DNA of 64,000 nt from M3007 sp964630705 (GCA_964630705.1 CAZVZH010000003.1:1-64000), one strand, 5' to 3'; counted from the stretch's first letter, positions 1 to 8,826 are shown. Numbers and translations: made by a program. The notes: generated from the sequence alone by a model not told the origin.

Positions 1-124
1 CAATTTTTTCCATGGGCGTGTCGGAGGTGAACTGAATTTTCGCGTCGCGGGTGAAGTAGCGCTGGGCGTTGGCAGCAGAGGCCAGGGTGAAAACCAGCAG
101 GGCGGGCAGCAATAGTTTTTTCAT
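1..124 (-). CDS. YceI-like secreted protein (N-terminus only)
   Basis: The reading frame starts with ATG at 124 and runs off the window edge, giving 41 residues. It begins with a clear signal peptide (MKKLLLPALLVFTLASAANA, then Q). The following RYFTRDAKIQFTSD stretch resembles the first strand of periplasmic YceI-like lipid-binding proteins common in Bacteroidota. It is the last visible gene of a minus-strand cluster behind a cytochrome c and an OB-fold protein, a grouping consistent with envelope electron transfer or quinoid-ligand handling. The family call rests on a short N-terminus and is tentative. Confidence 0.6.
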   Translation of the reverse strand, partial: MKKLLLPALLVFTLASAANAQRYFTRDAKIQFTSDTPMEKI

Positions 125-195
125 GTTTTAACCTATTATTTTATGGATTAACGAAGGGTTGGCGCTATCGTTTTGCAGAAAGCCTTAAGGGGGTG

Positions 196-612
196 TTAAT
201 GCGCCACCACCACGCAGCGGGCCAGCTGCACGTCGAAATTGAAGCCGGCGCACTCGCCCTTGATAGTAAGTTTTTCACCGGCCGGGAAGCTGCTGCGTTC
301 GTGTTTGGTGTTGGGGTCGAATTCGCAGGAGATGGAAAAATCGCTGCCGGTGTCGAGCAGCACCTTGGGCGTACCGTCGTCGAGCGTCGACGATTCGAGC
401 ACGGCGCCCTGCACGGTCACGATTTTGCCCAGATATTTGGCGGTGGCGGCCGTTTCGTCGGCCTGAAATTCCTGGTACAAATCTGCGGCGCTTACCGCCA
501 CTTCAGATTTTTGCGCGGCCATGCTCGGCATTTTCTTGTTGTACAAATAGTAGGCGATTCCGCCGCCGATGGCCGCCAGGATTAAGAGGGGGAGTGCGAG
601 TTTTTTTAACAT
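196..612 (-). CDS. OB-fold (tRNA_anti-like) envelope protein
   Basis: 138 residues. One N-terminal membrane segment (about residues 4-22) is followed by a soluble domain with the layout of the tRNA_anti-like OB-fold family. Visible pieces are the YLGKIVTVQGAV strand, a middle strand with SISCEF, and a C-terminal LTIKGECAGF strand. Two cysteines lie near the end. It sits 27 bp after the cytochrome c gene and 71 bp before the YceI-like gene on the same strand, so the three are probably one operon. The function of such anchored OB-folds is not established. Family call is from strand pattern and context. Confidence 0.7.
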   Translation of the reverse strand: MLKKLALPLLILAAIGGGIAYYLYNKKMPSMAAQKSEVAVSAADLYQEFQADETAATAKYLGKIVTVQGAVLESSTLDDGTPKVLLDTGSDFSISCEFDPNTKHERSSFPAGEKLTIKGECAGFNFDVQLARCVVVAH

Positions 613-639
613 GATCGGAGTGTGGTTGGGTGTGGAAAA

Positions 640-1020
640 TCAATTGTTCGGCGCGCCGGCATTCACCCAAGCCTCAATTTTCAGGCGGTTGCACAGCGAC
701 ATGAGGCCCGATTGCGGCATCGGCGCCGCTTGGTTGTTGATCCGGTCCATCAGCTTGCCGTTGAGCGCTACCGCCTTGAACTGGTCGTAGGTTTCATACG
801 GTATACCGGAGTAACTGGCCGATGAAGACAGGTGGCAAGAGTTGCAGTTGTCCGCCATAATCTGTTTGATCTCCACGCTAAAGCGAATGCCGGTGGTATC
901 GCAATTGGTGGTGGGGTCGGGGCCGTAGAGGTCTTCTTCGTTGTCCCAATAACAGCCGGCCGGCAGCGCAACGAGCGCCATGCCGGCCAGAATGGCCAAA
1001 GCAGCAAATGTTTTTTTCAT
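640..1020 (-). CDS. c-type cytochrome lipoprotein
   Basis: 126 residues. The N-terminus has a hydrophobic signal ending in LPAGC, so Cys23 is a likely lipidation site. The heme-binding motif CNSCH is at residues 59-63 and Met101 in the APMPQSG segment is the probable sixth iron ligand. The arrangement fits a small mono-heme periplasmic electron carrier facing the periplasm. It is first in a minus-strand cluster with an OB-fold protein and a YceI-like protein. The redox partner is not visible in this window. Confidence 0.85.
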   Translation of the reverse strand: MKKTFAALAILAGMALVALPAGCYWDNEEDLYGPDPTTNCDTTGIRFSVEIKQIMADNCNSCHLSSSASYSGIPYETYDQFKAVALNGKLMDRINNQAAPMPQSGLMSLCNRLKIEAWVNAGAPNN

Positions 1021-1245
1021 GCTTGAGGAGAAAGCGGTATGCAGTTAAGTTTTAGAAAGGACAAAGATAATTCCTGACGGAAATATGAATGTGCAGGAGG
1101 GCCATTCTGACGGATTTATGCGTTTTTTGCCGCCCAAATGCAACGGAAGGCAAGCCCCTTTGCACAAAATTTGCCAACAAAACTACCGGCTGGCTTGTTC
1201 CTTGCCCAGTAATTCGAACCGAACGCGCACTTTCGCCTACCGAAC

Positions 1246-1371
1246 ATGGAAAAAAAGGACTGGAAAACGTGGATCAGCCGGCTGGGAGTAGCCGGTTTTT
1301 TATTTTTCCTGATTAAAGGCCTGATTTGGCTGGCCGTTTTTTGGGGCGCCTGGAAGGCTAGCTGCAACTAA
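1246..1371 (+). CDS. Small single-span membrane protein (41 aa)
   Basis: A short frame starts MEKKDWKTWISRLG and continues into one hydrophobic helix (about residues 15-35) before ending AWKASCN. The charged N-terminus followed by a Trp/Phe-rich helix is typical of a real membrane microprotein. I recall similar small ORFs in other Bacteroidota but cannot verify it here. It ends 12 bp before the end of the convergent DUF2024 gene. The opposite-strand 83-residue frame over 1116-1367 is less protein-like. No function can be assigned. Confidence 0.55.
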   Translation: MEKKDWKTWISRLGVAGFLFFLIKGLIWLAVFWGAWKASCN

Positions 1372-1383
1372 CCGGAGCCTGCG

Positions 1384-1779
1384 TCACCCGCCATCCAAGC
1401 CCCGGATCATTTGCCACAATTGATTTTCTTCTACCCCCCGGAAATCAGCGAAACGGTGCTCCGGGCTCCGGGCGCGCAGGTGCTCGATCAGCGCGCGCCG
1501 GCTGGGTTGCTCCGGCAATTGCGCCGGTATGTCGTCCATTTCCAGGATGTAATACCCTTGCCGTTCCAATTCGGCAGCCACCTCCGGCGTAAGTGTTTCC
1601 ACATGGCAAAACTGGCATTCCTGGCTGGAAAGTTGACCTGAAATCTGCCGTTCGGCCAGGTATTTTTTCCCAAATTCCAGTACTTGCTCCGGCGCGGTGT
1701 TTTGCGGGGCTAAGATGTCGAAATGCGCCGTAGCGCCATTGGACATCAATACATAGGTATCATAAACAGCAACTTGCAT
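1384..1779 (-). CDS. DUF2024 family protein with C-terminal extension
   Basis: 131 residues. The start MQVAVYDTYVLMSNG, the HFDILAP strand, the ECQFCHVE motif and the QGYYILEMDD end match the DUF2024 family. The family core is usually about 85-90 residues. Here roughly 40 extra residues follow, including HLRARSPEHRFADFRG. The role of the family is unknown. It lies 11 bp upstream of a lipoprotein gene on the same strand and may be co-transcribed with it. Confidence 0.8.
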   Translation of the reverse strand: MQVAVYDTYVLMSNGATAHFDILAPQNTAPEQVLEFGKKYLAERQISGQLSSQECQFCHVETLTPEVAAELERQGYYILEMDDIPAQLPEQPSRRALIEHLRARSPEHRFADFRGVEENQLWQMIRGLDGG

Positions 1780-1790
1780 AGCTAGGAATT

Positions 1791-2270
1791 TTATCCGATC
1801 AGATCGGCCAGTTTTCCGAGTTTCCCGAAAGCCTTGCCAAAAAAGCCGATAAACCGCGTGGCGGTTTTCACTTGTTTGTATTTCTTTTTAAACTTGGGGT
1901 AGAGCTCAGCAAACTGCCGCCCGTAGGGTTTGCGCAGCAAATTGGCGGTAAAAACGCCCTGGTCGAGCAGGCTCATGCGGCTGAATTCGGTGTTGACTTG
2001 CCGGCTGATCGCCTCCAGCGCAGCTTCGTTTTGATTGAAATATTTCGCTACCAATTTGCCGCCTTTCACCGGGTTGATGGGCTTGAGCGCCGCGTCCATC
2101 AGCCGCACGCTGGAGGCCAGCAGCGAATCCATTTTTTGCTCAGGCGCCAAGCCGGATTGCGCCACGCGGCTGAGCATGTTCCGCTCGGCGGCGAGAAATT
2201 TGGAGTAGTTAAAACAGGCAGCGGTGAAAAGCAGCAAGCTTGCGGCTAGTACAATTCGGGATGACGACAT
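1791..2270 (-). CDS. Hypothetical lipoprotein
   Basis: 159 residues from the ATG at 2270. A TTG 24 bp upstream is a weaker start. The N-terminus MSSSRIVLAASLLLFTAAC has a signal peptide and lipobox ending in a lipidated cysteine. The mature part is mostly helical and basic, with a KFKKKYKQVK stretch and a glycine/leucine-rich C-terminus that might lie on a membrane. I do not recognise a domain. It follows DUF2024 downstream and is preceded upstream by a 40-bp inverted repeat. Confidence 0.7.
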   Translation of the reverse strand: MSSSRIVLAASLLLFTAACFNYSKFLAAERNMLSRVAQSGLAPEQKMDSLLASSVRLMDAALKPINPVKGGKLVAKYFNQNEAALEAISRQVNTEFSRMSLLDQGVFTANLLRKPYGRQFAELYPKFKKKYKQVKTATRFIGFFGKAFGKLGKLADLIG

Positions 2271-2310
2271 GCGTAGGTTTGTTTTACTATTCAAACGATA
2301 AACCGTTTAA

Positions 2311-2449
2311 AGTCAAAATGTAAGATGTAAAATTTAAAAGTCAAAAGGGAAATTTCGGTTTGGAAAATATGGTGGCGTTGGTGAATAGTAAAAGCCCTCA
2401 GAGGCTAACTCCCTTTTGACTTTTAAATTTTACATCTTACATTTTAACT
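2311..2449. repeat. Near-perfect 40-bp inverted repeat
   Basis: Left arm 2311-2350 and right arm 2410-2449 are reverse complements at 39 of 40 positions, separated by a 59-bp loop. Each arm is built from related AT-rich words such as AATGTAAGATGTAAAATTT. It fills the gap between two minus-strand genes and ends 4 bp before the stop of the upstream Ig-like lipoprotein gene. It could form a very strong hairpin in the transcript and act as a terminator or mRNA end stabiliser. Confidence 0.9.
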
Positions 2450-2453
2450 TTCT

Positions 2454-4142
2454 TCATTCTCTTCGCCCGCTGTCCGTTTGCGCCTTCAGGCTGGCCTCCA
2501 CTTCCCAATTGGCCCGCAGCGGATCCAGTTTTTTTATAAAAACCGCTTCAGGTTGCATCCGGGTGAAGAAATCGCCGGGGTCCCAGCGCTGGTTTTCGTT
2601 CCGGTCGGCGATGAGTTGTACGGTATAGGGCAGGGGTTGTAATTTTTGAAAAACAAACTGCACGGCGGCGCTGCTGTCGGCGGTAAAAAAACGCTCGGTT
2701 TCCAGCTTGTTATTGCTTATCAGTTGAAGCAGGTAGGCGGCGCCGGGCTCCAAGCCTTCCAGGCTAAGTTTCAGGTCGCCCAGTTGCTTTTCTTCCGGTA
2801 CCTGAAAGTTGCGCTGGAGGGTATCGGTGTTCGTGATGCCGAAAAAATCGGTCAATGCGCCCGGCAAAAACTGCAAGCGGTATTTTTTCCCAAACTGCCA
2901 GTCGAGCAGCAGCTCCAAGCTGCGGGGCCGGGCGTTGTCGAGCCGAAAATCGAACGCGTGAAACGCGGCGGAATCAACCGTCAGCCGGCACAGCGCCGTG
3001 TCGACGCGCACTACCGGATGGTTAAAATCAAGGGCTACCGGCTGGAAGGGCGCAACCGTCACCGTACGTGGCGGAGGCAATGCGGCGGTTGGCGGCGCTT
3101 GGTCGGGTTGACTGCGGCCGCGCCGGCCGGAAGCGCCCGGAGCAGCCGTGGTTTCGTCGGCAAAGCGCAGGCGCGCCGTTTCCAGAAATGCCAGCCGCGG
3201 CAGCGGGCGAACCGCCACAGTGTCGGCGCCTGCCAACAGCGTCCAGCCTGTCGAATCGGCCAGATCGTACCAAACCAGCAACGAATCCTGCTCCTGCTCG
3301 CGCAGCCAGCGCAGGCCCGCCGGGCCTTCCGCCCGAACCGCTACGGTGTCGGGCCGGGCGCTGAAGCCCAGGGCTATCCGGCCGTAATAGTTCACTTGCC
3401 GGGTGCGCAGGCGCAGGGCCGGAGTCGGGCTAAACAACCGAATAGCGGGCAGGCTGCTGAGGCTGTCGCTGATCTGCACCAGGGAATCGGGGAAACCGAT
3501 GCGCTCCGTGTCGTCCCAGCGGAGGTTGGGCGTGGCATCGTCGATAGCTATGCACCGGAACGTACCGGCGCGCACATTGGGAATGGAAAATTGACCGCTT
3601 TTATCGCTGCGGGCCACGTAGTAAGGCCGGTCTTTCAACACGGTGCTGTCGGCAAACGAGTCGTACAACAGCACCGAAATATTTTCCAGAGGCTCGCCGG
3701 TAAAGGCGTCGATCACAACGCCGCTCAGGGTCAGGCTGTCGATGGCATCGCCGGTGGAAAACACAAAGCGCAGGTCTTTAGCCGGATTATCTTCGTGCAG
3801 GTCTTTGACGGCCGTGCCGAAATTGACGGTGTAGGTGGTGTTGGGGCGCAACACCTCGTCTTTGTCGAGTTTGAACGTCACGGTGCGGCCCTTGAGCGTC
3901 ACCTCCGGCCGTTTGGCCAGCGGCGGCGACACGAGCACCTGGGCGCCCACATCCTTGAGGCTTACCCACTCATCGAAGGTCAACTGGAACGACCGGGCAG
4001 AAAACCGGGTGCTCAGGTTGGGGGTGCTTTTTTCGGACACCAGTTTGGGCGGCGTGGTGTCTTTCGGGCCACCTTCCGGTGCTACCGGTCGGGCGCAGGC
4101 GACGAGCGCCAGCAGGCCCAGTGCGAGTGCGAATTTTTTCAT
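2454..4142 (-). CDS. Ig-like domain lipoprotein (Big_5 type)
   Basis: 562 residues from the ATG at 4142. A longer frame adds 31 residues without signal-peptide character, so I start at MKKFALALGLLALVAC, a signal peptide with lipidated Cys17. The next part, with PEGGPKDTTPPKL and a strand-rich region ending in VFSTGD, matches the SbsA-type bacterial Ig-like domain found in Bacteroidota surface lipoproteins. A carboxypeptidase-regulatory-like segment follows (LSGVVIDAFTGEPLENI). The C-terminal half is beta-rich with no named domain. Probable cell-surface or outer-membrane-attached protein of unknown role, just downstream of htpG. Confidence 0.8.
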   Translation of the reverse strand: MKKFALALGLLALVACARPVAPEGGPKDTTPPKLVSEKSTPNLSTRFSARSFQLTFDEWVSLKDVGAQVLVSPPLAKRPEVTLKGRTVTFKLDKDEVLRPNTTYTVNFGTAVKDLHEDNPAKDLRFVFSTGDAIDSLTLSGVVIDAFTGEPLENISVLLYDSFADSTVLKDRPYYVARSDKSGQFSIPNVRAGTFRCIAIDDATPNLRWDDTERIGFPDSLVQISDSLSSLPAIRLFSPTPALRLRTRQVNYYGRIALGFSARPDTVAVRAEGPAGLRWLREQEQDSLLVWYDLADSTGWTLLAGADTVAVRPLPRLAFLETARLRFADETTAAPGASGRRGRSQPDQAPPTAALPPPRTVTVAPFQPVALDFNHPVVRVDTALCRLTVDSAAFHAFDFRLDNARPRSLELLLDWQFGKKYRLQFLPGALTDFFGITNTDTLQRNFQVPEEKQLGDLKLSLEGLEPGAAYLLQLISNNKLETERFFTADSSAAVQFVFQKLQPLPYTVQLIADRNENQRWDPGDFFTRMQPEAVFIKKLDPLRANWEVEASLKAQTDSGRRE

Positions 4143-4206
4143 GTTTTGCTGCCGCAAAAGTAGGGCTTGGCTGGGAAAACGCGCCGCACCGGGAAAAGGC
4201 TGGCTG

Positions 4207-6081
4207 CTACAACCGGGTAAGCGTTTTTTCCACAAACTGCGTGAGCGCCGCGCCGCGCAGCATACCCTGCTGCAACAAGGCTACCTCGTAGAGGTATTTG
4301 GCCAGTTCGGCCTGCTCGTCGGCCGATTTCAGCCCGGTTAGTTTTTGCGCTACGAGCGGGTGGTTGGTATTCACCACCACATTGTACGAATCCGGGAAAT
4401 CGGCGCCGCCCATGCCGTGCAGGGCTTGCATTTCTTTCATGCGGCGCATAAATTCGGGTTTGGTGATGCTCACCGGCTGATCGTCGGGGGCCAGGGGCGA
4501 GCACTCGACGCGGCCGCCGGGGTTTTCGCCCACCGCTTTTTCAAATACAGCCTTGACGGTTTCCTGTTCTTTTTCGCTGAGCACCGACGATTTTTCGGCG
4601 TCGGTTTGTACGAGCCGGTCGGGGGTGTCGGAGTCGACGCGCACGAACACCAGATCAAGGCCAGAGCGGTACTCCAGGTGCTGCATCCAGTGGTTGTCGA
4701 GCACGGTGTCCATTTTCAGTACATCGTAGCCGCGGCTCTGAGCGGCTTTGATAAGACTGTGGTGGCCGTCGGGGTCTTGGGTGTAGATGCAGACAATTTT
4801 GTTGTGTTTGTCGGTCTGGTTGGTTTTGATTTTTTCCTTGTAGTCGGCGATGAGGAAAAACTCGCGGGCAGTGTTTTCCAGCAGGGCTAAGTTCATGGCC
4901 CGGTCCTGGAATTTGGGGTCGGACACCATGCCGTATTTGACGAATACGCCCAGGTCGCGCCATTTTTCCTCGAAGGCTTTGCGATCGGTTTTGAACAGTT
5001 CGTGGAGCTTGTCGGCGACTTTTTTGGCGATGTATTCGCTGATTTTTTTGACGTTGGCGTCGCTCTGCAGGTAGGAGCGGGACACGTTGAGCGGAATGTC
5101 GGGCGAGTCGATGACGCCGTGCAGCAGCAGCAGCCATTCGGGCACGATCTCGCGCACGTCGTCGGTGACGAATACCTGGTTGGAGTACAGGTGGATTTTA
5201 TTCCGCGCGACCTCCACGCTGTTGCCCAGTTTGGGGAAATAGAGCACGCCGGTAAGGTTGAAGGGGTAATCGATGTTGAGGTGGATCCAGAACATGGGTT
5301 CCGGCGCCAGGGGGTAGAGCTGGCGGTAAAATTTGAGGTAATCCTCGTCTTTGAGTTCCGTAGGCGCTTTTTTCCAAAGCGGGCGGGTTTCATTGATGAT
5401 GTTGGGCACCTCGCGGGTTTCTTCTTTGGCGTCATCGCCTTCCCCAACCTTTTCGTACTCGGTGCGGGTGCCAAACTGGATGGGCACGGGCAAAAATCTA
5501 CAGTATTTTTCGAGGAGGGCCTCCAGGCGGTGTTTCTCGAGGAACTCCTGGTTTTCTTCGTTGATGTACAGGATAATGTCGGTGCCGCGCGCGTCTTTTT
5601 TTACGGGTTCGATGGTAAACTCGGGGGAGCCCTCGCATACCCAGCGGACGCCTTTGGCGGTTTTGGCTGTTTGCGTCCAGGAACGGCTGACCACCTCCAC
5701 TTTGTCGGCCACCATAAAGGCGGAGTAAAAGCCGAGGCCAAAGTGGCCGATAATACCGCTGTCCTGGTATTTTTCAAGAAAATCGGCGGCGCTGCTAAAG
5801 GCGATCTGGTTGAGGTATTTGAGCACCTCGTCTTCCGTCATGCCGATACCGCGGTCGCGCACGATGAGGCGTTTGTTTTCGGGTTCGAGGATAATCTGGA
5901 TCGTAGTATCGCCAATTTCGCCCTTCACTTCACCGCGCTGGGCAAGTACCTGCAATTTCGTCGTGGCATCGACAGCGTTCGACACGAGCTCGCGCAAGAA
6001 TATTTCGTGATCGGAATAGAGGAATTTCTTGATGATGGGGAAAATGTTCTCCGTTTGGACAGAAATGGTACCTTTTTGCAT
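4207..6081 (-). CDS. htpG: Chaperone HtpG (Hsp90)
   Basis: 624 residues, the usual HtpG length. I start at the ATG at 6081 because MQKGTISVQTEN is the conserved Hsp90 N-terminus; an in-frame upstream start adds 23 unrelated residues. The GHKL ATPase motifs are present: ELVSNAVDA at 31-39, DRGIGM at 76-81 and GHFGLGF at 112-118. Middle and C-terminal dimerisation domains follow. It is a cytosolic ATP-dependent folding chaperone. The 5' leader contains a GC-rich hairpin (arms CCGGGCG/CGCCCGG, about 6184-6213). A promoter could not be pinned down. Confidence 0.97.
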   Translation of the reverse strand: MQKGTISVQTENIFPIIKKFLYSDHEIFLRELVSNAVDATTKLQVLAQRGEVKGEIGDTTIQIILEPENKRLIVRDRGIGMTEDEVLKYLNQIAFSSAADFLEKYQDSGIIGHFGLGFYSAFMVADKVEVVSRSWTQTAKTAKGVRWVCEGSPEFTIEPVKKDARGTDIILYINEENQEFLEKHRLEALLEKYCRFLPVPIQFGTRTEYEKVGEGDDAKEETREVPNIINETRPLWKKAPTELKDEDYLKFYRQLYPLAPEPMFWIHLNIDYPFNLTGVLYFPKLGNSVEVARNKIHLYSNQVFVTDDVREIVPEWLLLLHGVIDSPDIPLNVSRSYLQSDANVKKISEYIAKKVADKLHELFKTDRKAFEEKWRDLGVFVKYGMVSDPKFQDRAMNLALLENTAREFFLIADYKEKIKTNQTDKHNKIVCIYTQDPDGHHSLIKAAQSRGYDVLKMDTVLDNHWMQHLEYRSGLDLVFVRVDSDTPDRLVQTDAEKSSVLSEKEQETVKAVFEKAVGENPGGRVECSPLAPDDQPVSITKPEFMRRMKEMQALHGMGGADFPDSYNVVVNTNHPLVAQKLTGLKSADEQAELAKYLYEVALLQQGMLRGAALTQFVEKTLTRL

Positions 6082-6235
6082 AAAAACAATGGTTTTGGTT
6101 CTACTTCCGGCTTGTTCAAAGCTTGTGCCATCCAGCAGGAGTACTGACAAAATGGCGGACGCTGCCCTAGCCTGCCTTCCCGAGCCGGGCGTTATAGCCG
6201 GAGTGGCGCCCGGACAGCGCTGATAATTGGCACAG

Positions 6236-6580
6236 TACTTGTAAAACTAAGGCAGCGCAACAGAGCAGCACCCCTGCTTGCAGCGCTATGTTCTGTAAAA
6301 CCGGAATTGAATTCCATAAAGAGTTAAGGTCATATGTGGCCTTAAGCCCGTGGGCGAGGGACCAGTCCGTCTGGGGGGTAGGGCTGGTCTCCTCACCACA
6401 CTTTTTTTGATTGGAAGTTTTGCGGCGGAAGGGTACCGACTTTGCCAAAAATGCGAAGAGCGTGCGCGGCTCACGAATAGAGCTGAAGTGTTTCCCAAGA
6501 TAAAACACGCTTTTCTTTTAATAACTTATTTTAAAGTGTGAACGTAGTTGGGTTGGCCTTGGCCGACCCAACTTTTTTTT
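6236..6580 (+). ncRNA. Candidate plus-strand structured RNA
   Basis: The 498-bp region 6082-6579 has no convincing CDS. On the plus strand it holds a series of stem-loops: TTAAGG/CCTTAA around the CATATG near 6325-6345, then GAGG-ACCAG/CTGGT-CCTC at 6356-6394 followed by seven T, and finally a strong terminator at 6547-6580. A terminator needs a transcript, and no plus-strand gene precedes it. It does not resemble tmRNA, SRP RNA or RNase P RNA by their conserved cores. The 5' end is a guess (TACTTG at 6236). A 63-residue frame at 6350-6541 looks unlikely to be coding. Confidence 0.3.
6547..6580 (+). terminator. Rho-independent terminator on plus strand
   Basis: GTTGGGTTGGCC pairs with GGCCGACCCAAC across a two-base TT loop with a single G-U wobble, followed by nine T. 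The T-run is only on the plus-strand side, so it stops rightward transcription just before the end of the convergent alkaline phosphatase gene. Confidence 0.8.
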
Positions 6581-7692
6581 TATTTGGCTTCCACCTCCGG
6601 GAAATGCAACAGCGCCCGGATTTTAAAATAGATATCCGTATTGTCGTACACCCCACCGAACCGCTCGGCGCCTGGCCCGTAAGCAAAAACCGGCACCATG
6701 GAGGCGGTGTGGTAGTCGGTGGTGAATTTGGGCTCCAACGAATTTTTGTCGGCGCCGCGCAGCAGGGCCATGCCGCCGGTTTCGTGGTCGGCCGTGACGA
6801 TCACCAGCGTTTGCCCGTCTTGTTCGGCAAAACGCAGCGCTTCGCCCACAGCTTCGTCAAAATCAAGCATTTCCAAAATTGCCCGCGGGCCTTTGTTGGC
6901 ATGGCATGCCCAGTCGATCTGCGATCCTTCGACCAGGAGGAAAAAGCCTTTTTCGGAGCGCATCGACAAATATTTTGGCGCCAGCCGGGCGGCTGCGGGT
7001 AAGTAGTCGCGCCCTTCCTCCACTGAAAGCGGCTCTTCTGCGGCGGAAAACCAGGCGAAGGGCTGGGCCGCGCTCACGGTGAGGTCTTGCAAGCGGTTTT
7101 GGGAAAAATCGCTGACGGCAAAGCCTTTCGTCCGGAGTTCCTCAACCAGGTTGCGCTGATCGCTCCGGTTGGTGAAATAGCGCATGCCGCCGCCGATGAA
7201 CAGGTCGATATCGGTTTTTACAAAGTAGGTGGCGATATGCTCCATTTGCACGCGCTGCTCGGCATGTGCAATGAAAGCTGCCGGCGTTGCGTGGGTGATG
7301 CTGGAAGTGGCCACCAGGCCGGTAGCCAGCCCAAATGCTTCGGCTTGTTCGAGCAGGGTAGGGCAAGGCTTTTTTTTGACGGTCATGCCGATGGCGCCGT
7401 TGTAGGTTTTGCAGCCGCAAGCGAAAGCGGTAGCGCCGGCTGCCGAGTCGGTGATCAGGTTTTTGGCCGAGTGCGTTTTGATCAGGCCCGTCACCGGAAA
7501 GCGCTCCAGGTGCAGCGGCGCCGTTTTGGCGTACATCCCGGCGGTCACCTGGGTCAGGCCCATGCCGTCGCCTACCAGCAAAATAATGTTTTTGGGATGC
7601 TGGTCTGGCTGCGCCGCCGGTGGCGCCAGAACCGGCTGGCCGCTTTGAACCGCCAGCACAAAAACCGAGAGCAGGAGCACGAGTTGTTTCAT
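6580..7692 (-). CDS. Alkaline phosphatase (PhoA superfamily)
   Basis: 370 residues with a signal peptide (about 1-18). The metal and catalytic motifs of the family are visible: VGDGMG at 40-45 and TDSAAGATA with the likely phosphorylated Ser83. A TADHETGG zinc-binding segment and a late YHTAS histidine are also present. It should hydrolyse phosphate monoesters in the periplasm to release inorganic phosphate. It lies 36 bp beyond the end of dprA on the same strand. No Pho-box-like repeat was seen upstream. Confidence 0.92.
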   Translation of the reverse strand: MKQLVLLLSVFVLAVQSGQPVLAPPAAQPDQHPKNIILLVGDGMGLTQVTAGMYAKTAPLHLERFPVTGLIKTHSAKNLITDSAAGATAFACGCKTYNGAIGMTVKKKPCPTLLEQAEAFGLATGLVATSSITHATPAAFIAHAEQRVQMEHIATYFVKTDIDLFIGGGMRYFTNRSDQRNLVEELRTKGFAVSDFSQNRLQDLTVSAAQPFAWFSAAEEPLSVEEGRDYLPAAARLAPKYLSMRSEKGFFLLVEGSQIDWACHANKGPRAILEMLDFDEAVGEALRFAEQDGQTLVIVTADHETGGMALLRGADKNSLEPKFTTDYHTASMVPVFAYGPGAERFGGVYDNTDIYFKIRALLHFPEVEAK

Positions 7693-7728
7693 CGCTCAAA
7701 CATACAAAAGCTTTCCGATTAGGCCCGG

Positions 7729-8826
7729 TCAGGCCAGGGTGTAGCGTTTGCCCGGCAGGGTGCGCACCAGGCCTTTGAACTCGAGGCCGAGCAGGAGCGT
7801 GGCCAGGGCGCCCGGGCTGAGTTGGGTGCTGAGGCTGAGCGCGTCGATGGGCATGCCGGATTGTTGGCGGAGCAGTTCGAGGATGGCGTTTTCCGCCGGA
7901 CTAAGTTCGTCGAATAACCGGGCTTGCACGGGCCGGGCCGACACGTCCCAGCTCAGCGCCTCGGCCAAGTCGGCGGCGCTTTCCACCAAACGGGCTTGCT
8001 GGTTGCGGATGAGCTGGTTGCAGCCGGCGCTCTTAGGGTCGTTGAGGCGGCCGGGCACGGCGAAAATATCGCGGCCGTACTGGCTGGCCAGCTGCGCCGT
8101 GATGATGGAGCCTCCGGCCGCTGCCGTTTCCACTACCAGCAGGGCGTCGCAGAGGCCGGCGATGATGCGGTTGCGCATGGGGAAGTGTTCGCGGTCGGGT
8201 TTGGTTTGGTGGGTGTATTCGCTGAGCAGGCCGCCGTTTTCGATGAGTTTGAGCGCCGCCGGGCGGTGCTGGCTGGGGTAGATGCTGCCCAGGCCGTGGC
8301 CGAGTACGGCCAGGTTGGGGATGCCGGCGGCCGTTGCGCGCCGGTGCGCGGTAATGTCGATGCCGTAGGCCAAGCCGCTCACCACCACTACCTCATAGGG
8401 CCGCAAACTGTCGATAAACTCCTCGCAAACCGCGCGGCCGTAATCGGTCGGCTGGCGGGTGCCCACCACGGCTACGATGCGTTCGGCCTGGAGCAAGCCG
8501 GCTGCGGAACCTTTGAAATACAACATGGCCGGGCAGTCGGCATTTTGGCGAAGCCGGGCCGGATAGCGCCGGTCGGTATAAAAAATGGCGTCGACCTGGT
8601 GCTGCTCTAAAAAACGGAGCTCCTGCTCGGCCTGGCGCAGTGCATCGGCGTTGGTGATGCCTCCGATAATGCCCGGACCGATGCCCGGAATTTTGAGCAG
8701 GCCCTTGCGGCTGGTTTGAAAAACAGCCTCGGCGCTGCCGCAATAACTCACCAGGGTTTTGGCGGTTACGGCGCCCACTTGGGGCAGCATGGTCAGGGCA
8801 ATCTGGTAGTGCAACTGGTCGGACAT
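7729..8826 (-). CDS. dprA: DNA processing protein DprA
   Basis: 365 residues. An N-terminal helix-hairpin-helix region (GIGPGIIGG, about 45-60) precedes the Rossmann-like DprA core. The core has the typical VVGTRQPTDYGR, VSGLAYGID and GGSIITAQLA motifs. A C-terminal winged-helix region, about 300-365, completes the long form. DprA binds incoming single-stranded DNA and loads RecA during natural transformation. No competence pseudopilus genes occur in the window. It diverges from the SH3b gene at 8926. Confidence 0.96.
   Translation of the reverse strand: MSDQLHYQIALTMLPQVGAVTAKTLVSYCGSAEAVFQTSRKGLLKIPGIGPGIIGGITNADALRQAEQELRFLEQHQVDAIFYTDRRYPARLRQNADCPAMLYFKGSAAGLLQAERIVAVVGTRQPTDYGRAVCEEFIDSLRPYEVVVVSGLAYGIDITAHRRATAAGIPNLAVLGHGLGSIYPSQHRPAALKLIENGGLLSEYTHQTKPDREHFPMRNRIIAGLCDALLVVETAAAGGSIITAQLASQYGRDIFAVPGRLNDPKSAGCNQLIRNQQARLVESAADLAEALSWDVSARPVQARLFDELSPAENAILELLRQQSGMPIDALSLSTQLSPGALATLLLGLEFKGLVRTLPGKRYTLA

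Noticed and set aside
1116..1367. Minus-strand frame of 83 residues
   Set aside because: Overlaps the better plus-strand microprotein at 1246-1371 and lacks any protein-like pattern.
6167..6508. Minus-strand frame of 113 residues upstream of htpG
   Set aside because: Low-quality composition, no domain, no start context, and it overlaps plus-strand stem-loops.
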